A DNA stretch of 64,000 bases from FEN-1279 sp964400285. GTDB taxonomy: Bacteria; Bacteroidota; Ignavibacteria; Tepidaquicellales; Tepidaquicellaceae. The stretch is from positions 1 to 64,000 of the forward strand of contig CAYNTK010000006.1 of the NCBI GenBank assembly GCA_964400285.1, given 5' to 3'. The notes beneath the pieces were generated by a model. That model was not told the DNA's origin and did not search any database. It saw nothing but the letters and a program-made list of their open reading frames with translations. Position numbers and translations under genes: made by a program. Of the stretch, positions 16,161 through 25,163 are shown in pieces (the stretch's first letter is position 1; every line of letters starts with the position of its first letter).

Positions 16161-17819
16161 TTAAAATTTAGACGAAAGAGTTAATCTTAATCCATTGAAT
16201 GGATAGACATATCTGCAAATACCACTGGTGCATTTCAACCCACCCTTTTCCGAACCATAAGAAACAGTTAGATTATTGGTTGGTGTTATTTTATAAGAAA
16301 CCTCACCCAAAACCCAGTGGCTTTTTCCAGTTGGGTCATCTTCGTCTGATGTAAATTCCGTGTTCATTGTTAATGTGAGCTCGGGTGATTTAGATAGACT
16401 TAATGCAATAAACTGGCTTGTAAAATCAGGAGTTGTTGCATGGGTTGTATTATGTGTCCATTGATTTTCAAAGATTAATTTTAAGGTGTAATCTTTTGTG
16501 AGAGAATATCTTAATTCAATAGGAATTGTAGTATTAAATATTTTTTCCGAAGTTAAAGGGTCTTCTTCTTTGTAAACGATTTCATTTTGTCTTGAAAAAG
16601 CAACTTTTGCATAAAGCTTTTCGGATGCATAGTATTCTGTTTCAAAGTAAATTTCCCAAAAAGGTGAAAGTTGTTCTCGTAAGGAGGGTAAAAAATTGTT
16701 AAACCTATCTATTCTTTCCCATTTGTAACGATAACCAGTTGTATCTACATTGTAGAACTCATAATGTCTTGAAGAAAGACCTAAATTTAAGTTCATCGTT
16801 AATTTATCAGAAGGGGCAAATACAATATCAAGTTGACTACCAACCTCATCGTTAAAGTCAACCACGTGAGGATTTCTTGAAATTAATGTTGAAGTATGCT
16901 CTTTAAGAGCGGTGGGTGGGTTCTGAAATGGCATCATTTTTGTTGGTCTTATTCGGTCTCTTTGGTTTGGTGTAACAAGGTCAAACCGATAGTTTTTATA
17001 ATCCAGTGTAATGCCAATTCCCGATTTAGAATATGAGAGAGAAGAATACATACCATTTCCAAAAGCAGTAATATTTTTTGGGTATAGTGAATTAGCTCCT
17101 ACAGAGGTACGTTTATGGGCATACGAGTAAAAGAAGTTTAAGTCTTTATAATTGAAGCTTAAATATCCCTCTGGAAGCTCAGATGTAGTGTTGGTGATAG
17201 TTTTCAAATCGTTTCCCATAATAGAACCCTTTGCATAAACATAATTCATACCAAAAGTTAAATTCTTTAGTGGAGAAATCTCAAAATTACCATCTCTTAC
17301 CTTGTAGTTTTCGCTTCTATCGAAATTCAGAAAATCTATATAATTAATATCACCACCAAGAATTTGGGCTTTTATTTTGATAGGTTTTTTTTCACCGAAA
17401 GTTCTTTTGTAAACAACTCTTAAGCCATCAATTCCAGTGTCAAATGCAAGACCTCTATCTTCGAAAACATTTAAAGTCAATCCTCTTCCTACAATATCCC
17501 AATAATCACCAATTCTTATATTAATATTTTCACTTAAATTGTTATATTCGAGGTATCTTTTTCTAATTCCTTTGAAGTTATTTCCGTATTCAATAGGGTC
17601 ACTAATTTCATACCTCATTCCAAATACGAAGTCGTTTATTTTAAGTCGTGCATCGCCGATGTTTTCGAGATACTCTTTTGAGTATTCCGAAATAGTATTA
17701 TTTTCTTTTCCGTTTCCATATCTGAATAAATTATTCAAAGATGCTTTAACGTCGATTTTCTGTGCCTGAGAGAGTGATGACACAGCAAAAACGAAGATTA
17801 GGATTATTAACTTTTTCAT
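16161..17819 (-). CDS. DUF6029-like outer-membrane beta-barrel protein
   Basis: 552 aa with signal peptide MKKLIILIFVFAVSSLSQAQ. The body is beta-rich throughout, with the family-like segment RIGDYWDIVGRGLTLNVFED followed by RGLAFDTGIDGL, which I associate with DUF6029 proteins of Bacteroidota. It ends LRLTLSSKF, with the terminal Phe expected of a barrel assembled by the BAM complex. Function unknown; the family is predicted to be an outer-membrane porin-like protein. It lies 27 bases downstream of the TlpA gene and 12 bases upstream of the Omp28-like lipoprotein gene, so the three form a likely operon. Confidence 0.78.
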   Translation of the reverse strand: MKKLIILIFVFAVSSLSQAQKIDVKASLNNLFRYGNGKENNTISEYSKEYLENIGDARLKINDFVFGMRYEISDPIEYGNNFKGIRKRYLEYNNLSENINIRIGDYWDIVGRGLTLNVFEDRGLAFDTGIDGLRVVYKRTFGEKKPIKIKAQILGGDINYIDFLNFDRSENYKVRDGNFEISPLKNLTFGMNYVYAKGSIMGNDLKTITNTTSELPEGYLSFNYKDLNFFYSYAHKRTSVGANSLYPKNITAFGNGMYSSLSYSKSGIGITLDYKNYRFDLVTPNQRDRIRPTKMMPFQNPPTALKEHTSTLISRNPHVVDFNDEVGSQLDIVFAPSDKLTMNLNLGLSSRHYEFYNVDTTGYRYKWERIDRFNNFLPSLREQLSPFWEIYFETEYYASEKLYAKVAFSRQNEIVYKEEDPLTSEKIFNTTIPIELRYSLTKDYTLKLIFENQWTHNTTHATTPDFTSQFIALSLSKSPELTLTMNTEFTSDEDDPTGKSHWVLGEVSYKITPTNNLTVSYGSEKGGLKCTSGICRYVYPFNGLRLTLSSKF

Positions 17820-17846
17820 TAATTAAGATTAATTTTACAATTGATG

Positions 17847-18338
17847 TTATTTTAGTCCGAGAGCATTTTTAACTTCTTCTTCGATTTTAATTTCGTCGCC
17901 GGTTTTAAAGCCGGTATGAACCGCGATGATTTCTTTATTCTTCCCGATTAACAAACTGTAAGGCATTTCGTCTTTTCCGCTGTATGCTTCGAACACCTTT
18001 TTATCCGAGTCAAATACCACAGGGAATTTATACCCCATAGCATTTATATAGGAGACAACCTTGGAAACCGATTTTTGATTATCTTGATTTATTGCGAGAT
18101 AGATGAAACCTTTATCTTTATATTTTTCATAAATTTCATTTACCTTTTTCATTTCTTCCTTGCATGGCGAGCACCAAGTAGCCCAAAAAGACATAAGTAC
18201 GGGACCTTTCTCGAGTAACTTGTTCATATTAACTTCATTACCTTCTAAATCGAGCAGTGTAAAGTCTGAATATGTTTGCGATTTTGACATACTATAGATA
18301 AAGAATATAAAAGCAAACAAAAATATTAATTTTTTCAT
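17847..18338 (-). CDS. TlpA-family thiol:disulfide oxidoreductase
   Basis: Starting at ATG 18338 the protein is 163 aa with a clean signal peptide MKKLIFLFAFIFFIYSMSKSQ. A longer frame from TTG 18368 would put 10 polar residues before it, which I reject. The AlkC/TSA-thioredoxin fold has the active site SFWATWCSPCKEEM (CSPC) and the TlpA-type cis-proline region EMPYSLLI. TlpA-like proteins reduce periplasmic disulfides, for example during cytochrome c maturation or in repair of envelope thiols. It leads a run with the DUF6029-like barrel and the CxxC-containing Omp28-like lipoprotein, which points to a shared envelope redox function rather than cytochrome maturation. Confidence 0.9.
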   Translation of the reverse strand: MKKLIFLFAFIFFIYSMSKSQTYSDFTLLDLEGNEVNMNKLLEKGPVLMSFWATWCSPCKEEMKKVNEIYEKYKDKGFIYLAINQDNQKSVSKVVSYINAMGYKFPVVFDSDKKVFEAYSGKDEMPYSLLIGKNKEIIAVHTGFKTGDEIKIEEEVKNALGLK

Positions 18339-18400
18339 AGATGTTTTATAATTAGTTGATAATAACAATTATTTTACAAAGTTAGTAATTTTTATACAAA

Positions 18401-18499
18401 AACACTATAATAAAAGAACAAAATTATTTAGAATATTTTTTCCCCCCTCAAGGGGGGGATAAATTTTAACCAAATCAATCAGTTAATTATTATAGTGTT
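18401..18499. repeat. nested palindromic element, possibly REP/MITE-like
   Basis: The 13-mer AACACTATAATAA at 18401-18413 recurs as its perfect inverse at 18487-18499. Centred between them is a GC hairpin, CCCCCC-TCAA-GGGGGGG (18442-18458), in otherwise AT-rich DNA. Just outside, ATAAAAGAACAAAATT on the left has a near-inverse AATTTTGTTTCTTTTAT on the right. The nested symmetry with a GC-rich core resembles a miniature repeat element; no transposase or coding content is present. Confidence 0.5.
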
Positions 18500-18547
18500 A
18501 AAATAAAAATTTTGTTTCTTTTATTAAATAGTTGGACGCTGATAAAA

Positions 18548-18611
18548 CCAGTGTATAGGGGATTTTTTTCGTTGTTTTAATTTATTGTCTTATTAACGTT
18601 TTTTACACTGG
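18548..18611. repeat. inverted repeat CCAGTGTA / TACACTGG
   Basis: CCAGTGTA (18548-18555) pairs with TACACTGG (18604-18611) around a 48-base AT-rich loop. It could be part of a structured RNA or the flank of the neighbouring palindromic element. There is no T tract, so a terminator is not indicated. Confidence 0.3.
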
Positions 18612-19069
18612 AATTATATATTAGAATCTCAAAATTTGAAAACAAAAATTTTTTGTTGTAGTTTTGTATTACTTTTGTGTTACATCGAAGAAAAAAGTAA
18701 TTAAAAACGCTTATAAGTAGAAAATTTGCAATTTCTTTGCTTACAAATTAAGTTATTGTAATTATATTATATTAAACTTCGCTATGTTTACAAATCGTTG
18801 GAAACTTATTTATTGAGAAAACAAATCCCCATCAGATTTAAAAAATTATGCAAAATACTCATACAAAAATTTGCAGAGAATCGTAAATTTTAAAAGAACA
18901 CATCAACCATAATAATGTATGGTATATTAGTTTAAGTGTCAAGTGATAAATTTTTCCTTCTAAAAGATTTATAAAAACAAAGGAAGGTAATGTTTAGTTA
19001 TTGATTTTAAGAAATAAAAATATACTTTTCCGTTCTCAATATCTAAACTGTAAGCTATAGTTTAATTGT

Positions 19070-20101
19070 TTATTTCAGCAATATTACAATAGCCGCAGTA
19101 ATGATTAGGTTTACAAGAGCAAGAGGAAGCATCACTTTCCAGCCAAGATTCATAAGTTGGTCATAACGGAATCTTGGTATAGTCCACCGAATCCAGATAA
19201 AGAATAAAACCATAAAAACTACTTTTATACAGAAAGTTAAAACCTGTAAAATACTTACCCAGAAAGCAGGTAATCCAAAGTTTTGTAGATATGGGAACCG
19301 CCAGCCACCCAAAAATAGGGTCGTAATAACTGCCGCAGATACAATTACGTTTGCATATTCTGCTAGGAAAAACAGTGCAAATTTCATACTTGAATATTCA
19401 GTATGGTAGCCTCCAACGAGTTCCTGTTCTGCTTCGGGCAAGTCGAACGGGGTTCTATTCGTTTCCGCAAAAGAGGCAACAAGAAAAGTGATAAATCCAA
19501 TTGGTTGTAAGATGATATTCCATTTCCATCCGAATTGATTTGCAACAATGACATCTAAACGCAAAGTACCGTTAATCAATATAATTGCAAGCACCGATAC
19601 ACCCATAGCAAGTTCATAGCTAATCATTTGAGCGGAAGCTCTTAAGCCACCAAGAAGCGAGTATTTATTGTTTGAAGACCAACCACTCAGAGAAATTCCA
19701 TAAACGCCAAGCGAAAGCAAAGCAAGAATATATAATATTCCAATGTTGACATCAGCAATTTGAAGTTTAATTTCTTTACCGAATAATTCTATTTTGTCTC
19801 CAAACGGAATTACAGCAAAAGTAGACAAAGCTACAACAAGCGATATTGCAGGAGCGAGCGAATGAATAAACTTATTAGCTTTTTCCGGGACTATATCTTC
19901 TTTAAAAAGAAGTTTGATTACATCAACTATGGGTTGAAGAAGACCAGCAGGACCTACACGATTTGGTCCAATTCTGTTTTGAACAAATGCAGAAAATCTT
20001 CTTTCAACATATACTGTATAAGCAACTGCTGTAAGAAGCACTGTTTCTACAACCAATATCTTAACCAATGATATTATTGTGTTTAATAACCACTCAGGCA
20101 T
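19070..20101 (-). CDS. nuoH: NADH-quinone oxidoreductase subunit H
   Basis: NuoH is the membrane subunit of respiratory complex I that joins the peripheral arm to the proton-pumping arm and forms part of the quinone site. At 343 aa with about eight hydrophobic spans it is full length. Diagnostic segments are QNRIGPNRVGPAGLLQP near residue 37 and FAETNRTPFDLPEAEQELV near residue 210. The unusual point is context: the nuo genes are normally a 10-14 gene cluster, yet none of the others is within this window and nuoH is flanked by a long non-coding stretch and a sugar-phosphate isomerase. The rest of complex I must be encoded elsewhere. Confidence 0.97.
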   Translation of the reverse strand: MPEWLLNTIISLVKILVVETVLLTAVAYTVYVERRFSAFVQNRIGPNRVGPAGLLQPIVDVIKLLFKEDIVPEKANKFIHSLAPAISLVVALSTFAVIPFGDKIELFGKEIKLQIADVNIGILYILALLSLGVYGISLSGWSSNNKYSLLGGLRASAQMISYELAMGVSVLAIILINGTLRLDVIVANQFGWKWNIILQPIGFITFLVASFAETNRTPFDLPEAEQELVGGYHTEYSSMKFALFFLAEYANVIVSAAVITTLFLGGWRFPYLQNFGLPAFWVSILQVLTFCIKVVFMVLFFIWIRWTIPRFRYDQLMNLGWKVMLPLALVNLIITAAIVILLK

Positions 20102-20177
20102 TGAAGTATGTAAGTTATAAAATTTATTTGATTTATAAAGTAATAAATATTTTGTATGTTATTAAAGTTTCAATTTG

Positions 20178-21242
20178 TTATTTTTTCATTGGAATTTTTT
20201 CAAGTTCACCCTTTAGAAAACTTATTACATCAACCGGGGTAGGGTTAACTTTATTTAATATAGCAAGATAGAAGCTTACCCAATCTCCAAGATATACTAA
20301 ATCAAATATTCTGCTTAATTTATAACTTCCAGTGCTTTCAAAAGAAAGAATGTTGTCAGCATATTTTTTATAAATTCCGGAAGTAATCATCATTCTGAGT
20401 TTAACCCTGTCATTATCTTCTATATCTTTTAAAAACACGACAACAATTTTCTTTAATATAGATGGATAAAATTTCCATCCTACCAGTTCGTTATGATTCA
20501 TTTCGGGATACAGATTGCCATAGGCGAGCATTTTAGCATTTTCGGAAATTTGACCCCGCCAGCGCAAGTTCACAATATCCATTAAATCAGAAGAAGAATA
20601 AATTATCGGAAGTTTTCCTTTTAAATCAATAGCAATTTTCAAAGCAAGATTATTAATCGGGTTAAGACTTGTATATTCCTTTGCTTCAGCTTCAAGAATT
20701 TTTATAGTTTCGGATATATCTACGTTTTTATCTTTAATAAATCCAAGTTTTGTGAAAAGAATAAGTAATGTAAAAAATGAATAACCAAGAGCACATCTTG
20801 GTTGATAACCTTTAGGTATAATAATGCAATTATGTTTATATTTCGAAGCAATTTTTTGAACTTCTCCACCACTTGTTATACATATAATTTTACACCTCTT
20901 TTGTATTGCTTCTCTATACGCAGAGATTGTTTCTTCGGTGTTTCCAGAATAACTTGAAATAACAACGAGAGTGCTCGAATTAGCGAATTCGGGCAAGGTA
21001 TAATTTCTGTTAACAATTACAGGGATTTTAATTTCATATTGTGTATAACTTTTGAATAAATCTCCCCCGATAGCAGAGCCGCCGAGTCCAGAAATAACAA
21101 TATTTTTTATCCCCTTTTTGTTGAAGTTTTTAAGTTTATAAGCATTTGCAATTCTAAGGGCATCTTTTACTTGTTTGTGGAAGTCTTTTAGAACATCAAA
21201 CATTTTCCCTTTGTCGAACAGATTAATATGTCTTTTTTCCAT
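20178..21242 (-). CDS. bifunctional phosphoglucose/phosphomannose isomerase
   Basis: 354 aa with two SIS (sugar isomerase) subdomains. The first shows SGLGGSAIGGDLF near residue 52 and SSYSGNTEETISAYREA near residue 98; the second holds the conserved YPEMNHNELVGW segment with the catalytic His/Glu region. This is the archaeal/bacterial PGI-PMI family that interconverts glucose-6-P, mannose-6-P and fructose-6-P, rather than the classical large PGI. It lies 12 bases downstream of ptsI on the same strand, so both are likely on one transcript; a link to sugar phosphate flow is plausible. Confidence 0.92.
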   Translation of the reverse strand: MEKRHINLFDKGKMFDVLKDFHKQVKDALRIANAYKLKNFNKKGIKNIVISGLGGSAIGGDLFKSYTQYEIKIPVIVNRNYTLPEFANSSTLVVISSYSGNTEETISAYREAIQKRCKIICITSGGEVQKIASKYKHNCIIIPKGYQPRCALGYSFFTLLILFTKLGFIKDKNVDISETIKILEAEAKEYTSLNPINNLALKIAIDLKGKLPIIYSSSDLMDIVNLRWRGQISENAKMLAYGNLYPEMNHNELVGWKFYPSILKKIVVVFLKDIEDNDRVKLRMMITSGIYKKYADNILSFESTGSYKLSRIFDLVYLGDWVSFYLAILNKVNPTPVDVISFLKGELEKIPMKK

Positions 21243-21254
21243 TTTGAATAAGAT

Positions 21255-22991
21255 TTATTTTTCGATAGTAATATTTTGTTCATAAAAATTTTCTACTTCT
21301 CTGTAAATATCTTTTTCGGTAGAATAACTAATTAATTTTTCAACGAGTTTTTTTGCATCTACATACCTTGTGTTTCTTACGGTTTTCTTAATTTCCGGGA
21401 ACACTGAAGGATTTACGCTAATCTCATCAATATCCATACCAATTAAAACGGGAATGGCGTAAGCAATAGAGCCGAGTTCACCGCATATACTAACTTTAAT
21501 TTTATTGTTATGTGCTTTTTCTATAATCCACTTCAAAGCCCTTATGACCGCAGGGTGAAACTGCTGATACATTCCAGAGATTAATTCATTTCCTCTATCA
21601 ACAGCAAGAAGATACTGTGTTAAATCGTTTGTTCCTATGCTAAAAAAATCAACTTCTTTTGCAAATTCATCTGCAAGCATGAAGGCGGAAGGAACCTCTA
21701 CCATAATCCCGACTTTAATATCTTTGTCATAAATCATTCCCTTTTTATCAAGCTCTTCTTTTACTTGGGAAAGAATTGTTTTGGCTTTTCTTACCTCATC
21801 AAGTGAAGAAATCATAGGATACATTATTCTGATATTTTTTTTTGCAGAGGATAAAAGAATAGCTCGAAGTTGAGTTTTAAAAATGTCAGTTCTATCCAGA
21901 CAGATTCTAATTCCTCTCCAGCCGAGATTAGGGTTGTTTTCCTTTATAGTTGTTGGTAAAACTTTATCTCCGCCTAAGTCGAAAGTTCTTATAGTAACAA
22001 TTTTCGGGAAAGTAACATTTGCAATATGAGTATATTCTTCAATTTGTTCAGCTTCGGTTGGGAATTCCCCTTTTGACATAAAGAGATGTTCGGTCCTGTA
22101 GAGCCCTATTCCGCAATGTCCGCAGTTTTCGATAAAGTCAACCTCCTCGATGAAATCTATATTAGATGTTATTTCAATTTTCTTTTTATCAAGTGTTTCA
22201 CAAGGAAGGTCAATATATTTTGTGAACCTTGTCTGTTCAATTTGGTAGCGGGATATTTTTTCTTTGTATTTTTCGATGGTTTCTTCACGCGGGTGTAAAA
22301 TTACATTTCCTTGATAACCGTCTATTATAACTGTATCTCCAGTAAGAACGTGTTTTGAAATTACTTTCATACCAACGACAGCGGGAATTCTTAATGCTCT
22401 GGAAATTATGGCGGTATGCGAGGTTGTACCACCCGTATCGGTTGCATATCCCTGAACTTTTCTTTTACTAAAAAGAATAGTATCGGCTGGAGTAAGTTCG
22501 TGAGCAAATATTATCGAATTTTCGTCAACTTTTGATACGAGCTTTTCCCTTTTCATATTTCTAATTACCCTGTTTTTAACATCCATGATATCGGAATATC
22601 GCTCTTTCATATAATCATCTTTTGCAGAGAGGAGAATATTTGCAAGTTTTGAAATTTCGTCGTGGAAAATAAATCCCGATGTTCTTTTATCTTTTTTAAT
22701 TCTTTTTAATACAGTATCAATAAAAATATTATCATTGAGTATATCGAGTTGAGCTTGAAAAATTTTTGAGTTTTCTTCTCCAACCCTTTCAACCGAAAGA
22801 TTGTAAATCTTATTTAATTCTTTTTTAGAAATTTCGATAGCGTTTTGAAATTCAGTTATTTCTTTTTCTATATCTTTTTCTGAAATTTCGTGGTGACTTA
22901 TGCTGACTTGACGACGTGTATAGAGATACGCTTTGCTTATGGAAATACCGCCAGATACGGGAATGCCTTTATATATTTTTTCCTTTGTCAA
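21255..22991 (-). CDS. ptsI: phosphoenolpyruvate-protein phosphotransferase (PTS enzyme I)
   Basis: Enzyme I takes phosphate from PEP and passes it to HPr. Domains: an N-terminal HPr-binding/phosphohistidine region with the active His192 in GGTTSHTAIISRALRIP, and a C-terminal PEP-binding TIM barrel with FSIGTNDLTQYLLAVDRG and the catalytic ICGELGS motif. Length 578 aa is typical. No HPr, EIIA or sugar-permease gene is in the window, so the enzyme may serve a regulatory phosphorelay rather than sugar uptake; that cannot be settled here. It overlaps functionally with the isomerase gene 12 bases downstream. Confidence 0.95.
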   Translation of the reverse strand: MTKEKIYKGIPVSGGISISKAYLYTRRQVSISHHEISEKDIEKEITEFQNAIEISKKELNKIYNLSVERVGEENSKIFQAQLDILNDNIFIDTVLKRIKKDKRTSGFIFHDEISKLANILLSAKDDYMKERYSDIMDVKNRVIRNMKREKLVSKVDENSIIFAHELTPADTILFSKRKVQGYATDTGGTTSHTAIISRALRIPAVVGMKVISKHVLTGDTVIIDGYQGNVILHPREETIEKYKEKISRYQIEQTRFTKYIDLPCETLDKKKIEITSNIDFIEEVDFIENCGHCGIGLYRTEHLFMSKGEFPTEAEQIEEYTHIANVTFPKIVTIRTFDLGGDKVLPTTIKENNPNLGWRGIRICLDRTDIFKTQLRAILLSSAKKNIRIMYPMISSLDEVRKAKTILSQVKEELDKKGMIYDKDIKVGIMVEVPSAFMLADEFAKEVDFFSIGTNDLTQYLLAVDRGNELISGMYQQFHPAVIRALKWIIEKAHNNKIKVSICGELGSIAYAIPVLIGMDIDEISVNPSVFPEIKKTVRNTRYVDAKKLVEKLISYSTEKDIYREVENFYEQNITIEK

Positions 22992-23128
22992 AACGTAAAT
23001 TTTGTGTAAAGCATTAAAATAAATGTAAAAAGGATAGCAATAAAGTCAAAATTTAAATTATTTTATTTATATTTTTCAGAAATCTAATACGATAAACCTT
23101 TTTGGGATTTAATTTGAAATAATGAAAA

Positions 23129-24964
23129 TTATCTTTTTTGTATTTCATTTATTTCTCTTTTCAACCTAATTATTTCATTTGGGTTTGAGCCATCTTTTAA
23201 AAGTTCTTCGATTTTTCGTTGACGGAGATTTATTTCAAATCTTTTTATTACATCTATTGCAAACCTAAGGTAATCAGTCATTTTTCTTTCCGTTTTTGAA
23301 AGCAGAGAATTGTTATTTGCAAATTTTTCCGACCTGCTCACTTCATATTTTGACGTTGAGACGCTTCCAAGTAAAATTTTTGCTTGCGCATCTTCAATTG
23401 AATTGATGACTTTCGATACATCTATTTTTCCTTCATTCATATATTCATCGAGCAAAACAGTTGTTAGTTTCAAGACTGTTTCATTTTGAACGAACTGAAC
23501 ATCAAGATTATTTTCGAGATATTCTATAGCCCTATTATCTCCATTAACGAGTATGTCAAGTAAATCAATTTCAGCTTGTTCAATTTTTTTCTTTGTGGTT
23601 TTATTATAAACTTTTTTTTGAGGCAGAACAACAGATGATTTGGTAAAATATTCTTTTTTAAAAATTTTTACCGCTTTTTCAAGTTCGTCTCGTAAGTCAG
23701 ATTCGTAAAGTTGGTATTTTGTAGCAATATCTTTGATAAAAAAAGCTCTTTTTATTTTGTCAGGGATGCGACTAATATAGCTGATAATTTCTTTAACGAA
23801 GTCTGTTTTGTCCTGAACTGAGTTTAGTTTATTTTCTTTTTCATATAGCTTACTGATGAATTCTATTATAGATTTTCTGTTATTTAGATAGACCTCAAAC
23901 TCTTCTTTTCCTTTTTCCCTGATTATGGAGTCTGGGTCGCTACCTTCGGGAAGAGTAACGACTGTCAAATCAAGACCTGCTTCAAGAATAAGCTCAATTC
24001 CTCTTTTCGTTGCTTTAATTCCTGCTAAGTCCGCATCATAAACCATAACAACATTTTTTGTATATCTTGATATTAATTGCACTTGCTCAACCGTAAGGGC
24101 AGTTCCGCTTGATGCTACAACATTGTAAATACCTGCTTGATTAAGTGTTATTAAATCCATATAACCTTCGACAAGAAGTACGAAATCGTTTGCTCTGATG
24201 CTCTCACGAGCAAAATTTAATCCGTATAAAATCTTACTTTTATTATATATTCTAGTTTCAGGAGAGTTTATATATTTTCCACCCAGGTCGTCTTCGTAAA
24301 GTTTTCTTCCTCCAAACCCGACAACTTTATCGTTTTCACTAAATATTGGGAAAATAAGTCTTCCTCGAAATCGGTCATAGTATTTACCTTTTTCGTTTTT
24401 AATTATTAATCCTGCTTTTTCTATATCCTCTTCGGAGAAAATTTTTTCTTCAGTAAAATGATTTAATAGTGAGTCCCACTCTTTTTCTGCATATCCGATA
24501 CCGAATTTTTTTAGAGTGTCCTTTTTTAAATCTCTTTTCTTTAGATAATCATTTATAAAGTCTTTTTCGTAGCCAGAGACATTTTTCAGTTTGTCGTAAA
24601 AATATCTTGCAGCCGATTTATTAATTTCGAAAAGACGAGAGATTTCATTTGAAACATCGGGAGCGGTGCTTCTGATATTTAATTCTATGCCAGCACGAAA
24701 AGCAAGTTTAGTTGCAGCTTCCACAAAGGTAATCTTGTCATATTCCATAATAAAAGTAAAAACATTCCCGCTTGCACCGCAGGCGAAACAATGATATACT
24801 TGTTTTTGCTGTGATATGTTCAGCGATGGATTTTTATCGGGGTGAAATGGACATAGAGCAAGGAAAGCTTTTCCTCTTCGCTTAACAGGAGTGTAAGAAG
24901 CAATCACATCAACAATGTCGCTTGCCTGTATGATTTCGTCAATTTTTTCTTGGGGGATAATCAT
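23129..24964 (-). CDS. dnaG: DNA primase DnaG
   Basis: DnaG makes RNA primers at the replication fork. The 611-aa protein has an N-terminal CHC2 zinc finger (Cys38, His41, Cys59, Cys62 in CPFHPDKNPSLN and HCFACGASGN), a TOPRIM catalytic core with LLVEGYMDLITL and the acidic MVYDADLAG motif, and a C-terminal helical region that would contact the DnaB helicase. It is at the head of a minus-strand group followed by ptsI. The usual rpsU-dnaG-rpoD arrangement is not seen here. Start ATG at 24964. Confidence 0.97.
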   Translation of the reverse strand: MIIPQEKIDEIIQASDIVDVIASYTPVKRRGKAFLALCPFHPDKNPSLNISQQKQVYHCFACGASGNVFTFIMEYDKITFVEAATKLAFRAGIELNIRSTAPDVSNEISRLFEINKSAARYFYDKLKNVSGYEKDFINDYLKKRDLKKDTLKKFGIGYAEKEWDSLLNHFTEEKIFSEEDIEKAGLIIKNEKGKYYDRFRGRLIFPIFSENDKVVGFGGRKLYEDDLGGKYINSPETRIYNKSKILYGLNFARESIRANDFVLLVEGYMDLITLNQAGIYNVVASSGTALTVEQVQLISRYTKNVVMVYDADLAGIKATKRGIELILEAGLDLTVVTLPEGSDPDSIIREKGKEEFEVYLNNRKSIIEFISKLYEKENKLNSVQDKTDFVKEIISYISRIPDKIKRAFFIKDIATKYQLYESDLRDELEKAVKIFKKEYFTKSSVVLPQKKVYNKTTKKKIEQAEIDLLDILVNGDNRAIEYLENNLDVQFVQNETVLKLTTVLLDEYMNEGKIDVSKVINSIEDAQAKILLGSVSTSKYEVSRSEKFANNNSLLSKTERKMTDYLRFAIDVIKRFEINLRQRKIEELLKDGSNPNEIIRLKREINEIQKR

Positions 24965-24981
24965 ATCTCAAATTTAATTAT

Positions 24982-25020
24982 AAAACGTAAAACGTAAAAG
25001 GTGAAACGTAAACCGTGAAT
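24982..25020. repeat. low-complexity intergenic repeat (AAACGTAAAACGT type)
   Basis: Imperfect tandem copies of (T)AAAACGTAAAACG / GTGAAACGTAAACCGTG in the dnaG-lplA gap. This degenerate direct-repeat style recurs in other gaps of the window (57001-57040) and within the TonB gene start (62566-62662). Confidence 0.5.
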
Positions 25021-25114
25021 TGTAGTTGTAATGCAATTGAACTGTGATTAATTTTTAGTTAGTAATTTGTAGTTATTATTTGTCGTTTTTATAACAAATG
25101 TAATTAATAGTAAT

Positions 25115-25143
25115 TTGAAAATAGAAACCATCTTTATTAATTT
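25115..25143 (+). promoter_or_regulatory. candidate promoter for lplA
   Basis: TTGAAA (25115-25120), a 17-base spacer, and TAATTT (25138-25143). Transcription would begin near 25150, just before the ATG at 25164, and would exclude a TTG start at 25143. This decides the lplA start. Confidence 0.5.
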
Positions 25144-25163
25144 TGTTTAAAAAATTTTATTTT

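Larger units (their letters stand above)
18339..19069. other. long non-coding stretch with nested palindromes
   Basis: About 730 bases between the TlpA start and the nuoH stop with no convincing reading frame on either strand. The left third holds the palindromic structures listed separately (18401-18499 and 18548-18611). The right part is plain AT-rich sequence in which I see no tRNA, riboswitch or promoter that I can support. Confidence 0.6.

Noticed and set aside
18339..18368. TTG at 18368 as the TlpA start
   Set aside because: It would place 10 polar residues in front of a complete signal peptide; the ATG at 18338 fits better.
18442..18458. CCCCCC-TCAA-GGGGGGG hairpin as a terminator
   Set aside because: A T run is missing after the stem on both strands, and it lies at the start side of the TlpA gene, not after a stop.
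25143..25163. TTG at 25143 as the lplA start
   Set aside because: A promoter -10 element overlaps it and the family's normal N-terminus begins at ATG 25164.
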